A stretch of DNA of 64,000 nt. Origin: Yamagishiella unicocca (lineage: Eukaryota; Chlorophyta; Chlorophyceae; Chlamydomonadales; Volvocaceae). The stretch covers positions 1 to 64,000 of the forward strand of contig BDSL01000051.1 of NCBI GenBank assembly GCA_003116995.1, in the 5' to 3' direction. The notes below the pieces were generated by a model. That model ran no database searches. It saw only the letters and a list, made by a program, of their open reading frames with translations, and was not told the origin of the DNA. The position numbers and the translations under genes were made by a program. Positions 21,532 to 33,795 of this stretch are shown here, in pieces. Each line of letters opens with the position of its first letter. The stretch's first letter is position 1.

Positions 21532-24500
21532 CTACGAATCCTGCTGCGCTGATTGCGGCGGAACCAGTGCCCGGGCCGCATCCCTCGCGCGAGAGGCCAG
21601 GCTGGGGTGCGGCGACATCGCCACGCATGTGTAACGCATCCGTGACTGCAAGGGGAGCCCGGACGAAAGAGTTCGGAAACCGCAAGTATTAGTTAAACTG
21701 GAGGTCAATGCGTAGGTTCCGAGCGTCCAACCGAGGATCTCTCCTTCCTCTTTCCTACCCCAACCCTTCGCATCTCCTGACCCCATGCGCCCTCCCTTTT
21801 TCTCTTTCCGTCCCCATTGCCTCCTTTTCCCTCCGTTTCCCTCTTCTCACCGTACCTGGAGGTCCTCCTCAGCTCGCCGCAGCCACGCCGCCCAGCCTCG
21901 CGCGTACAGCTCCGGCTGCTGCTCCGCAAGGACGTACGACATGGGCAGGTCAAGTACGACGGCCAGGTGCTCCAAGTACGGCAGCTGAGAGGGCAGCAGC
22001 GCGTGCGCGGTTCGCACGGCAGCCTCGGCGGCGTCGCGGTCCGCGGCAACACAGCTGACGCGTAGGCAGCGCAGGTGCTGCGTGTGTCGGCACAGCAGGT
22101 GTAGCAGGCTGGTCAGCCAATCCGCGGGCAGATTGGCAGGTGCTGCGGCGGCGGCCAAAGTAGCCACAGCCTCAGTGGGCACAGCTACAGCTGGGCCCGC
22201 CCGCTGGGCAGCGGCGGAGGTGGTGGAGCCGCTGGAGGTGCCCGTGCCAGTACCGGTACCGACGGCCGTGCCGACAGCATCAGGCAGGGTGGATAGATGC
22301 CAGAGAGGCAGCGGGCTCGGGGCGGCTGAGGCTGCGGCGGGTTGCGACTGTGGCCGCGAGCGCGCTGCGGCGAGGCAGGAGGACTCTGGGGGCCCCAGAT
22401 GCAACATGCGCAGGCAGGGGAGGCCCCGGGCGATGGCGCGCAAGCCGGAGGTGGAGTGCCAGCTCATACAGCAGTCTGCGGTGGGAGGAGGGAACGGGCG
22501 GCGGCATATGAGTCCATGGGAATGCACGGTATCCGCGGCGCTGGTGGGAAACAGCACTCATGTGTCGGCTGGTCCATTCATCCATAAATCTTCGCAACCA
22601 CCAGGCCAGCCCTTACCTTCACCTGGCAGACGGATGTCTGCGGACGTCGCCGTGGATCCAACCACACGCAGCGTCTGCACGCCATGCCACGTCCGCAGCA
22701 GCCCCGCCAGGACCAACCCTTCGTCTGATGGCGGCAACCCAGCCGACACGTCTCCGCCGTTGCCCACGCCGCTGTCTCTCAAGCTGACGAGCCGCAACCG
22801 CGGCCCGCAGCCGAGGAGATCCGCGCGCTCGATGTACGACGATCTGAGGGAGAGATCTCTCAGGCACGGCAAGGAGATCCCGCCCTGCGCGTTGGCTAAG
22901 GCGGCGGCGGCAGGAGCCAGGCAGGCCGCTGCACCGGAAGCCGTCGCCGGGGCTGCCGCCCCGGCGACAGCGCCTGCGTAGCCTGGCCTCGGCCCCGCCG
23001 CCGCCGCTGCGCCGCCGCCAAGCACCAGTACGACGCCGTGTAGCGACAGAGACGTCAGGCTGGATGGCAGAGCGGCGTACGACACCACCGCCGGCCGGCC
23101 CAGCGGGTTGCTGAAGTGCAGCCCCAGCCGCCGCAGGGCCGTAAGCGCGCCGAGCGGCGCCAGCCGCGGCGGCAGCCTCAGCCACGCCGCCGGCGCCTCC
23201 CTGCAGCCGATCCCCGCAAGCGCTGAGGCGGTCCCTGAGGAGGCCGCAGGAGGAATTACGAGCGGAGGACGCCCCGCAGCTCCTCCGGCCGAAGGCTCTG
23301 GCCGCGGCAGCGTTGCTTCGGGCGGCTGCGCGCCAGTCAGCGGCAGCGAGTAGGCCGCGGATAGGTGCAGCTTCGTGAGACCCGCCAGCCGCGACAGCAG
23401 CTCTGCCGTGTCGTCACCGACGCCCAGGAAGGGCGTGCGCCGGTCCCCGAGCGCCAGCGACCGCAGCCGGCTGCATGACGTCAGCAGCGCCGCGTGCGTC
23501 AGGGCGTCCTGCACCGGCGAGTGCGCGACGTCGGTAGACGGCGGCTCGTGCAGCAACACCCATACGTCACCCATGCGGCCCCAGCGGAGCGCCGGCCGGT
23601 CTCCCGCGGGCGAGGAACCCAGGTGGCCGGCCTGCGGGACACCATCCGCGTCGCGGCCGCGTTCGCCCAGAGCATCCGCCTCCTTGGCCGCCAGCGCCGG
23701 CCCTGGGACTAGGTTCATCTCGTGCTGCTCCACCAGCCCTTCCCCTCCCCCATCCTGGCCGGCCGGCGCCTCCGCCTCCTCGCCGTCCCACTCGTCCGGA
23801 TCCAACCAGACGCCCGTCAGGGCCGGCAGCTCGTTCAACGGCTCCAACGTCACGACATGCACGTCGCCTCCGACCAATTCATCAAAAGCGCTGCTACCCG
23901 TGTTTGCGTCGCCCAGCACCTCCTGTTCTCGCCCCGCCATCGAGCCGTCGCGGTCCCCGGCGCATCCTTTCGCCGCTGCCGTCGTCGTCGCCACCGCCGC
24001 CGCCGTGACAGCAGCGCAGCCCACCATCGCGCCGGGACCCCACGTGCCGCTGCATTGCGGCGGCGGTAGCGGCGGCGCCGGCGGCGCGGGCCCTGGTATC
24101 AGCGCAAGCTGCACGTACTGCAGGTGCCGCCAGTACGGCTGTCGTACCGCAGCGCGCAGCAGCTCCGGGGGGTGCAGGCAGACCTCCCGCTTACCGGATT
24201 TGAGCAGCTGCAGCCGAACGGACGACAGCTGCTGCGGTGCCCCGCCGCTGGCGTCCCCGCCAGCGCTGGTGGCGCCAGCACGCAGGCCGCTGGCGCGGTG
24301 GTCCCGGGTGCTGCCGCCTGCTCGCGGTACCAGTTCCGTTTGTTGTACTCCGTCCGTGGCCTCCGCCGTCCCGGCCCCTCCGCTGCGGCTGCGGCTGCCG
24401 CCCACGTGGTGCGCACCACCCGAGAGGCAGGCACAGTTGATGCCCACCAGCACCGCAGCGCACAGCGCCCCGTCACCACTGCCGCCGCCCATGTAGCTGC

Positions 24501-25910
24501 GGCGCGCGGAGTCGCCGCGGCGCTCCGTCGGGCCCCTGGGATCCTCGTGCGGGTCGTGGCTGCAGCAGCCCGCCCGCAGTGGAGCTTGCGCCGCCACCTC
24601 CGCCCCGCCCGACCCCGTCCCATCGCCGCCGCTGCCGTCCCAGCTGCCGTACAGCCAGTCTCCGGCAGGGCCGCTGGGGCTGCAGCCCGCGCCGCCGGAC
24701 GACCTATCGTACCGGATTTGCCACCGAAGCGCCTCCGCTTCAAAGTCGAGCTCCGTCTCGTCCAACACTGTATCATGGTTAAGGTGATGAGCCGAAACCG
24801 CCAGGCAGCACAGCCGCCCGGGGCTGCCGCTGCCGCCCCCGCTGCTGCCCTCTTCCACCTGGCTGCCCTCAACCAGGGCTACTGCTGCCCTCCAGGCCGC
24901 TAGCTGGTGGGCGTTGTCCTCCACAATGACCAAGCTGTGGTACCCGTGCACCTGGGGGGGACGAGGGGGACGAGGGAAGGAGGGCAAAGGAGCGCGGGCA
25001 ATGGCAGATAGGGATGTTGGAAGCTCAGCGGGGCGCTCAGGCCCGTCTACCATCTACTGCAGTGCCGTGATTACGGGATGGGGGGGCGCTCGAAACACGT
25101 GGGGGCGCAATGAATGTTGCTGTGGTTCCTGTAATCACCGACATATGCCCCCCAGGAGCCTCACGTGAATGTGCTCCAGGAGAGTGGCCGCCTGCAGCAA
25201 CTGCGGCAGCGCCGCGAGGTTTGCGTGTGCGATGCACAGGTGGCGCAATTGCGGCATGCCGCCTAGGACCTCCGCCAGCTGCTGCGTGAGCGAGCAGCGG
25301 ACCAGTCGCAGGCTGCGCAGGCGGCATAGGCTGCTGGACAGGACATCGGTCACCATTTGCGGCAGGGCGTATCGCAGCGGAAGCAGCAGCTGCAGGTGGC
25401 TATGGTCGTAGCGAGGGAGGGAGGCGAGGTAGCGCAGGCAGGCGACGCAGGAGTCCACGCAGGGCGCAGCTCGTGCCTTTGACTCGTGTAGTAGTGCAAC
25501 GCGCACGGTAACGGAGCGAAAGGTGGGACCGATGGACGCGGTGAGGGAGTCCCACGTGGGGCCCAGTGCGGAGGGGGCCGCCAGATGAGTGCTAGGGGTT
25601 GGGGGGCAGGGCGCAGGCGTGGCCTCTGGGCCGCCATGGGCTGCAAAGAAGCGTGTGTCAAGTGTAAGCGGCGCCAAAGAGTGCACGAAGGAACTGCGCC
25701 ACGACCGACACACGAGGCGACACGCCAGCTGCGCAATTCGCGGCAGACTGTTGGCGATGTGCTGCGCGGGCAAAAGTTTGCAGTGACGTGAGCTGTCGTG
25801 TACGCTTTATCCAAGATAAACATGTCATTAGAAATTCACACCTCACATGGGCCGTCAGGCAGCGTCGACCAACGTGGCGCCTCGCTGTAATTGGTCCGAA
25901 CGCCAGCCAT
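21532..25910 (-). CDS. F-box protein with leucine-rich repeats
   Basis: Likely the substrate-recognition subunit of an SCF (SKP1-cullin-F-box) ubiquitin ligase; the target is unknown. Exons: 25910-25842, 25761-25165, 24951-22623, 22475-21856, 21645-21532; phases agree, giving 1242 aa. The F-box is split by intron 1: WSTLPDGPCE joins HIANSLPRIAQLACRLVCRSW (residues ~14-45). Leucine-rich segments include LRSLRLVRCSLTQQL and LRHLCIAHANLAALPQLL in exon 2. Exon 3 adds LTALRRLGLHFSNPL, LTSLSLHGVVLVLGG and LRDLSLRSSYIERADLLG, and exon 4 LRAIARGLPCLRMLHLG. Gly/Ala/Ser-rich linkers separate the repeats, which is common in algal proteins. The ATG at 25910 is chosen because it gives a complete F-box start. 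The LRR subclass cannot be told by eye. Confidence 0.78.
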
Positions 25911-26373
25911 TCTGCCCTCCGGTGCTATTACGTTTCCATCTGCTAGAGTGGCATCGCAGTTCTGCGGTCGTCACACTAAACATATAGCATTCATGAAGCT
26001 GAACGTGCTAGTCAGCTAGTACGGTACACGCTTCCATGACTGTGACGTAGCATTTGTATGCATGATGGGTCTTCATCTTGCGACAGCTGGAGGCAAATTG
26101 TGCGGGATAACTTACGATTCTCAGGTAGTATGACGGCTCGTTACAGAGAATGCCATTATGACATATGCACGAGGACCGTTGCGGCTCCTTTTTCATGCGT
26201 TTCTGAGGTACATGGCACCCTGAGCTCTTGGCTGGTAGTTGTCCTCCACAAAGGGTCACGTTGCATGTGCGACTTAATTATTGAGTTCTGGCAACGTGGA
26301 CGAAAGAGACGCCCCATTAGATTACAGTGGTCCGAGCAACTACCAACTCTTGGTGATAGCTATGGCAAACCGT
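25911..26373. other. Short intergenic interval between F-box/LRR promoter and RPL19 3' end
   Basis: This holds the promoter of the minus-strand F-box/LRR gene on the right flank of its start, and the RPL19 3' UTR further right. No TATA box is obvious. Nothing coding is seen. Confidence 0.5.
26322..26326 (-). terminator. Polyadenylation signal TGTAA for RPL19
   Basis: TGTAA on the minus strand lies 48 bases after the RPL19 stop codon; a second copy lies at 26141-26145. A short 3' UTR would suit an abundant ribosomal-protein mRNA. Confidence 0.55.
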
Positions 26374-28697
26374 TTACTTCTTGGGGGCGGCGGCGGGCTT
26401 GGCCACCGGGGCCTCGAGGTGCACGCCCTGCAGGGTTCAAGGTCCGACCGTGTATTCAGTCAAGTGTACCGACAAAGCCAGGGTCGGCAGCACCCCGTAG
26501 CTCCGGGACAATTATCCTTCGGCAACTGAGGAGGCTCTCGTCGGCCTAAATGGGCTAATCTTCGCTGTCCGCAAGCCGTGGGATATGGCGTGATCGTGTA
26601 CCGTAGTCACATACCACCACAGCGAGAAACCTGTTCTTGCCCTCTCCATTCCGGTCCTGAGCCCTCCAAACCCAACTCACCGCGGCCAGCCTCTCCTCGC
26701 GCCTCCCGGCCTTGCGCTCGCGCGCGGCCTTGTTCTTGGCGCGCCGCGCCTCGAACTGGTCGGCGATCGTCTTCTCGCGAACCTTCTCAGCCTTCTGCTT
26801 GTGCACGGCCTCCATCAGCACGCGCTTGTTCTTGAAGACGTTACCCTTAACCTGTAAGGTTGCAAGTGGACGTCTTTTCGTCAAGTACGCCCATGATATG
26901 GGACTTCGGGCAAATCCGCGCATCGTGTAAGACACAGCCGGAGCCCCCCGTCTTTCGAGCCCCCCGTCATCTAATTGCCCCGTCTTTCGGGTCCCCCGTC
27001 ATCCGAGTGCCCCCGTCATCCGAGTGCTCCCGTCATCCGAGTGCTCCCGTCATCCGAGTGCTCCCGTCATCCGAGGCCCCCGTCTTTCGAGGGCCCCCGT
27101 CTTTCGAGGGCCCCCGTCTTTCGAGGGCCCCCGTCTTTCGAGTGGACCAGTTATTCGAGTGCCCCGTCGGATAGTAAGCGCGCACGCACAACTTCCTACT
27201 TCCCCTTGCCGACACTGGCTAGTAACCAAGCCTTTAGCCCGTTCAACCAGCATAAGCGCATGGCCCCCCAGTGTTCCAGTTGTTGTCGGTAGATTGCAGT
27301 CATCACAAACGCAAGCTCGTGCTACAAACTCAGGGGCGAACGTTGCTTCAATCCTTCGCGCGCAGGCCGACCGTATGAAACGTCATTTCTCGCCGCGTGC
27401 CGACGTTGTTTTCCGTGTTTACGTCGGGGCCCCCATCGCGTCCCGTGCTGATGTCAACATGAGTGCGCACATGCAGGATACAGCAGCAAGCGTACATATC
27501 AGCCCCCACAGAGCTCCCCTCACAGGATTACTAATACAACACGCATGCGCAATGTAGAAGAACCCCATGCGTACGGACCTTCATGTACAGCTCGTGGTAG
27601 AGGTGCTTGTCGATCTTCTTCGAGTCGCGGTACTTCTTCAACAGACGGCGCAGGACACGCAGGCGCCGGATCCACATCACCTTCTGGGGCAGGCGGGCCT
27701 CGCGGGTACCACGGCGTTTACCTGAACCAGTACAATGGTCGGTGAGTCAGGGCCCGCGCAAAGGAGCTCTACACTGGAGGGAGTGCGTGAGTGGGGTTTA
27801 ACCCCACAACCCCAAACCATCTACCACAACGCACACCTAGGCATCCAGACGAACATTTGGGGCATACGCATGCGCATATATCGTATCCGCCCGGAAATTT
27901 AGAACTTCTGAACGAGCGAAAGTGTGATCCTCTGCATGCAGGCGGCCCGACAGGTCGACGTTAGCTTTTTTCTTGTCAATTATCCCCAGGACTACGCTAA
28001 AAAAAGTAATTCGGCTCAAGCTCCGGCAGCTCCTGTGACTGGGAAGCTATGCGCCAGAACCGAGAAGCCGCAGGCGCGCGGTAAGGGCCATAGCTGTGTA
28101 TTCCTCATTCCGCAGCTGCTGCCAATAGCTCCAGATGCTCCTAAATGCCTCCTGCTGCACAACCCACTGCTGGGCGCGCAAGGGGCAGGACGCACCGTAG
28201 CCGGTGTGGCGGCCCTTGGCCTTGGCCTCCGCGGAGCGGCGAGCGCGGTCGCGGGAGTGGATGATGGGCTGCTTCCTGAAGATGAGGCCGTCCTTGATGA
28301 GCTTCCGCACGTTCTGGCCTGCAAGGCCAGGATAGCGTGCGCTCAGTCCCCAGGGAACCAACGTGCACTTCCGCGAAAGCGGCAAGAAGATATAGGACCA
28401 GATATCTCCATGCGGCCAGAGCTAGTAATGATTGATATATTCATGCCAAAATAGCGACCGCGCCCGTGCGCTGGAGCGCGAGGCGCCTGCCAGATGCGCC
28501 GCCCTGGCGTTGTGTACACGCCGGCAGCCGGCCCACCAGCGTCTCCATAACTCCTAGGACCCGTGCGGCATCGCCGAAAACTCACGGGAGTTGGCCATGG
28601 AAATCTCATTGACCTCATTGGGGTCGAGCCAGACCTTGCGCAGACCGCAGCTCAGAACCGAAGCGGCAAGCCGCTTCTGCAACTTAAGAGACACCAT
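26374..28697 (-). CDS. RPL19: 60S ribosomal protein L19 (eL19), 5 exons
   Basis: A structural protein of the large cytosolic ribosomal subunit that contributes to an intersubunit bridge. Exons: 28697-28586, 28318-28196, 27721-27579, 26851-26681, 26427-26374; phases agree, giving 200 aa, the usual length. The start is [15 protein letters not shown], followed by [74 protein letters not shown] and [19 protein letters not shown], in order and without gaps. The C-terminal exon encodes a short Ala/Pro/Lys tail ending APKK. The gene is transcribed divergently from RBM22, with 392 bases between the start codons. Intron 3 carries a 17-bp minisatellite. Confidence 0.96.
26940..27165. repeat. 17-bp minisatellite with two block-wise variants, RPL19 intron 3
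   Basis: Units of the form CCCGTCATCCGAGTGCT and CCCCGTCTTTCGAGGGC are both 17 bp and follow each other in blocks. The array sits near the 3' splice-site side of the intron (27578-26852). Confidence 0.9.
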
Positions 28698-29089
28698 TTT
28701 CGCCGCTGGTCACGGTCCAACGGCGTGGGAGCAAGGAAAGGGCTCAGAAATGTGCGCCGAGGAGCAAAGAAGGAAGGCGGCTGCCGTACTAGCCGTACAA
28801 AATGACCTTGGCCATGGTCAGCATGTAATTCCTCACAATGCTTATTGCGACTTCACTACACATATCTAAGAGACGGCTGTACTGCTTGGGTGTCTGTAGA
28901 ATGTGGTACTGACCTATATTGAGCTCTGACCGCTGTCAACACCTATCGCGCTGGAACAAAAGAGAAGCCGGATAGTCATTCATTCCTAGAAGAGCTTATG
29001 CACAAGGAATTGGTGTCAATTTTCTTGTTTTGAAGTGGAGGTCTAGGAAGATTTCCTGAGCCGTAGTCGTAAGCTCCGCAGCAGAGGCC
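28698..29089. promoter_or_regulatory. Divergent promoter region between RPL19 and RBM22
   Basis: The start codons of RPL19 (minus) and RBM22 (plus) are separated by 392 bases, so both 5' UTRs and core promoters must fit here. This is an inference from layout. No TATA box or known element is clear to me. Confidence 0.6.
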
Positions 29090-31382
29090 ATGGCAGCCAG
29101 GATGCTTCGGGACCCGGATGCGGATGGCTGGGAGCGCTCCGACATGCCCATCGTTTGCGAGACGTGTCTTGGCCCCAACCCATTCGTTCGCATGCAGCGG
29201 GTATGACTTTGGTCCCAAGTTACTTGTAATAGCGGTGCTGCACATGCAGCGCCCTTAGGTTGTATTTAAGTTTTCAAGTAGCCACGCTGCACGACTCTGC
29301 GATATCTACGCGGACTTACGCGTCCTATGGCGTCGCAGATCGAGTTTGGCGGGACCTGCCATATTTCTGGCCGACCCTATACAGTTTTCCGTTGGCGCCC
29401 AGGCAATGACGCCAGGTGAGGTCCACCTTCATGGAGGACGGCCGTGTTGCCTGCGGAACGAGTGTCTCACTTGTGCCGCTGGGTGGTGCGCAGATATAAG
29501 AAGACGGTTATTTGCCAGGAGGTTGCCAAAGCAAAGAACGTCTGTCAGGTGTGCCTTCTGGACCTGGAGTATGGGTTGCCGGTTCAGGTTCGCGACACGG
29601 CGCTGGGCGTCAAGCCCGAGGACGAGCCGCAGTCCGAAGTGGGGAAGGAGTATAAGCTGCAGATGGCCATGACGGAAGGGAGTAACGCCTCGTCATTTAC
29701 CACCAGTCGGCCAAACGAGATGCTGCAAAAGCTTCAGCGCACGGCGCCGTACTACAAGGTACGTGTCGTGCGCGAACCAAATACACAGTGAGGGAATGCC
29801 GCCCCGCCTGTTGTTCCGATTACCACGCAGCCCGATGGAAATTCCTGGTTGCCGCCATGAGTCAGCGAGGCAGCCAGCCAGCCCCTGGTGTGGAGCGCAA
29901 AGCAATCGCCTGCGCTGGTCGACTCTAGATACCGCGCGACTCAAATGATTATTGCATACGTTTCCTTGTGGGGCGGTTCTGATGAAAGGGGCAATTGTGA
30001 CGAGCTTGGTCTACCTGCCCACGTCATCGTCTGATCGCTAGCCCACCCTTGAACTCCCGCAGCGCAACCAAGCACGAGTGTGCACGTTCTTTGCGCGTGG
30101 CGAGTGCACTCGCGGGGCGGAGTGCCCGTACCGCCATGAGATGCCGATCACTGGAGAGCTAGCAAACCAAAACATGAAGGATCGGTACTACGGAGTCAAC
30201 GACCCGGTCGCCAACAAAATGTTGCGGCGTGCGGAGGAGATGGGCAAGTTGACGCCGCCGGAGGACACGTAAGCGATGTCACGGTTCTTTTTGGCGAGAA
30301 CCGGGGGCGCTCGGAGTTGCGAATAGTAGTGGTGGGCAAAAATGCAATCGTATCTCCTACGCTGCCACTAGGTTTTTTGGTGTCGATAGGATGGGTGGTG
30401 GTGACCAGTATCGTTTCTGCTAACTGACCTGCGTCTACCCACCCGAACCTCCAGGTCAATAACAACGCTTTACATTGGCGGTGTCGAGGCGGGTATCAGC
30501 GAGGACGACGTTCGGGACGTCTTTTACGCCTACGGCGAGCTTGCAAGCGTACGGAAGGTATGCAGGGATATGGCGTGTAACCCGTCGACCACATAGGGAG
30601 CCCCAACGTCGGTTGGCGTGACCGGGGGAGAGGCACTGTTAGACCCGACTTGGGTTGGTCGCCAACTGCGTCGCGTCCCGCCGCCACAGGTTGATGCGAA
30701 GAACTGCGCCTTCATTACTTACACGACACGATCTGCGGCGGAGAAGGCGGCGGAGGAACTCGCGGCGAATCCGACGGTTAAGGGCGTGCGCTGCAAGCTC
30801 ATGTGGGGCCGGCCTCCGCCTGCGCCGGGGTCTCGTCCCGGCGGGGCGGCGGACCCGATGCAGCCATCCACCAGCGGCCGCGGAGAGGGAGCTCCAGGGC
30901 CGGTGCCACCGCACGTCATGGCGGCGATGGGCGGAGCTGTGCCAGCGGCTCCACCCTCGGGACCCAACTTTTTCAACCTGCCACCGCCCAATGCAGCGGC
31001 CTTGTATCCCAGCATGGACCCGCAAGCGATGGGGTCCCGGATAGCTGGCGGCGGCGGTGGAGGCTCACAGCCGCAGGGGCCAGGCGGGTTGCAAAAGCGG
31101 CCAGGCCAGGATGGTGGCGGTGGCGGTGCAGCAGGTGAAGGGCCAGACGCAAAGCGGAGCCGGGGCCCCGTCGGGCCGCCGGGGATGATGCCGCCGCCTA
31201 TGTACGGCGCACCTCCCCCCTTCGGGGGCCCCCCGCCAGGTTACCACCAAGGGATGGCGCCGCCGCAGCCATACGGCGGCCCGCCGCAAGGCATGCCACC
31301 GCCAGGAATGTACGCGTCGCATCCGGGTGCGCCGCCGCCGCGACCCATGGTTCCAGCAGCACGGCCGCCGGGACCGCAGTGA
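29090..31382 (+). CDS. RBM22: Pre-mRNA splicing factor RBM22 (Cwc2/Slt11-like), 6 exons
   Basis: RBM22 belongs to the NineTeen-complex-related set and contacts U6 and the pre-mRNA in the catalytic spliceosome. Exons: 29090-29200, 29339-29415, 29494-29758, 30063-30268, 30455-30557, 30690-31382; phases agree, giving 484 aa. It begins [18 protein letters not shown] and has the conserved blocks [15 protein letters not shown] and [19 protein letters not shown]. The CCCH zinc finger is C158-x7-C166-x5-C172-x3-H176 (with [14 protein letters not shown]), followed by [17 protein letters not shown]. The RRM runs from TLYIGGV (~224) to NCAFITYTT (~260). A Pro/Gly-rich tail ends the protein. Of the eight cysteines expected in the two N-terminal CCCC fingers, two are replaced (Ser47, Val73). 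Confidence 0.95.
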
Positions 31383-33795
31383 GCGTAGGACGTATGATGA
31401 CGTGCAGTCATGCAGGGGAAAATACGTTCAGGCTCTTGACTTCTTGACTAGACGGCAAGTCAGTTAGATATGGACGTGTTGACACAGCATTACAAAGTGC
31501 GCCGGAGTGGCGGCGCCTGGGGGCCGTTGCGAGGCAAGCGCTAAGTTCTTATTTGCTGTGTTGGTTGCCGTACGCTTGCTTTGCGATTGTCATGGGCTAC
31601 ACACCTGAGCTCAGAAGGTATGTTACTGGACGAGTCTGTACGTGACGAAGTGCTCGGGCACGTTGCATCAGTTGCATGTCTTTACAGGCAGTCTGTTTGC
31701 AGTGGTGGCATACACTTCTCGAAGGCGAAGTGAGGATACCGGTACGTCCTCAGGCTGTGGCCATTGTGTACGCAAGTGTAGAGGGACAAGACTTCGTTTT
31801 CGCAGCGGTTCTGCAGCTCCCATAAGGTTCCCAAACGCTCGTGGATTTGTGGCTGAAAATGCTGGTGAAGACGCATCTTCCTCCTGAGCACAGTCCGTCG
31901 GTCTTCGTGTCGACTCACTTCACGGCCACTGTTTGTGGTCATGGAGCCAATCAGACCTCCAGGTTGGAACGGGGACATCGTGGACGAGTAGACTTCATGA
32001 GCATAGACGGGGGTACCGTACGAGTATTCCAGTTCCGTACCAACACGCGGCAGCATACAGCAACTGCGGATTGTTTGCAGGGTCAGGACACCGTGTGGTT
32101 GAATCCATAAGGCCCTCCCGACGGTCAACATAGAGCAAGTACGGGTAATAGGACGCAATGAACGACCGCGTCGCTAACGCCAAAGCAGCCGCTCCGCTGT
32201 CAAATCTTTATCCCATGGACATTGTCGCTGCGTAGCGCTGCATGGACAGATGGAATGACAACCCACTGTTCGAATCAAGTTTTCATGGATGCCACTTCCG
32301 AAAGTGGATGCCCTCCTATGCTCCAGGGCAGTCCTGCATTAAGACATGTCCAGCTCGGGGTGTCAACTGTACCCCCCATTTGCAATTTGCAGGTCCTCTC
32401 CCTACAGTTCAGACAAAAGCCCCACCTAATGACAACGTTAGGCCAACACAGGTGTCTGGTGCAATCTTAGCGCGAGGAAATTGTTGTTGCCCCGCGCTGT
32501 GAGTTCCAAATGACGGGCACCCGCAGTCTCCAAGCGTGCAGAGTGCAGCCCCGCGCAAGCCCCGCGGGGCCAGCGACGGCCAGCGCTGGAAACTAGTCTT
32601 CTCTGGATTCCCGCACTGCGGTTCTGCTCGTTCTGCCTAGTCTGTTACTGTGGGTAACTGCGGGATTCGGTATCTGTACATAGACAACACCATAATATGT
32701 TAAAACGTCTTGTGGGATTCAAGAACGTTGTTGCGCATGCGAGTATAGGAGGAAAATAGGGCCGGGTCTAGCCTGGTGAGATCCAAGAACATTGTTGCGC
32801 TTGCGAGTATAGGAGGAAAGGGTCTTATCCAAAACAAACAGCGTGGTCAATAATGACGGTCTACCGGTATCCCAAATACACAGCGACACAGCGTGGACAA
32901 TAATCGACGGTCCTGTAAGCGCGTTTAGCGTAATATGTGAGCAAGTTTGGCAAGGCAGTACAGATAATGACATGCCCCGATGTCTGTCTCAAATGAAGTG
33001 CCTGGGCGACACAGGCGTGTGCCAAGCGTTGTACGTGGCCGTTTCAGTTTCCTAAAGTTCCTATAAGCTGAAAGCAATACACGCGAAGGATATAATACAT
33101 ATTCCGCGTTCTGGGGTTCAACAAGTCCGTCCGCCAGGGTCCGCCGGCCGTGCAACGGTCGAGTTAGCTAACAACTTTCGTCATCCTCGATGTTGAAGCA
33201 TTCCCAACCATGACTGTAAAATAAAATCTATATTATACCGGTACTCTTTCGCGGGGTGATCGAGTGTGTACCAGAAAACCTGTTTGGTCCCGTTGATCGA
33301 TTCTGGTCATTAGAATGCAGGTGAAGGCTTTTCGTGTAATTTGATCAGTCCATCACTCGTGCTCAAGCACAAGCTCGAGTCCTTTCCAGGGTGAACTGGG
33401 TATTTGTACGATAATGCTCGTCCGTCCTAAGACGTCGATGTACACATCGGAGCCCAACTGTGAAATCGATAAGCCATAAGAAATTCATCAAGCGTAACCC
33501 GGATCAAGAACTCTGGCAGGAAACGGTAATAACGGCCAATTCCCACCAACCTCACAGGTCACAGCAGTGTCGCTAACCAGCTTATTATATGCCGCCATAG
33601 GTTCGAGGACCCTAAACCGATTGTTCTGGTGCATGCAATAGATAGTGCCTGCGCTTAAATAAGTGTTGCTGTGCCTCGCAATACACAAGAACCAACAAGA
33701 AAGGATTCGCTGGGGTCTTTGCTTTTGAAGTTTTCCCCCGGGTGCCATTGGCGGTCATCGCGACTGAGCTTGTAGTTAGAGGTTCAGCTGCGTGA
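31383..33795. other. Intergenic interval, no supported gene
   Basis: The RBM22 3' UTR and the promoter of the next plus-strand gene lie here. No conserved frame was seen. The stretch is clearly less GC-rich than the flanking genes. A diverged direct repeat occurs at 32711-32820. Confidence 0.5.
32711..32820. repeat. Diverged direct repeat of ~45 bp
   Basis: A unit with core AGAACGTTGTTGCGCATGCG plus AGTATAGGAGGAAA occurs twice about 65 bases apart, with a few substitutions. A second pair (core ACAGCGTGG.CAATAAT) follows at about 32840-32912. Confidence 0.75.

Noticed and set aside
22558..25053. Single 831-codon frame as a complete gene
   Set aside because: Its core is exon 3 of the F-box/LRR gene; the first and last parts are intronic, and better joins to the flanking exons exist at 24951 and 22623.
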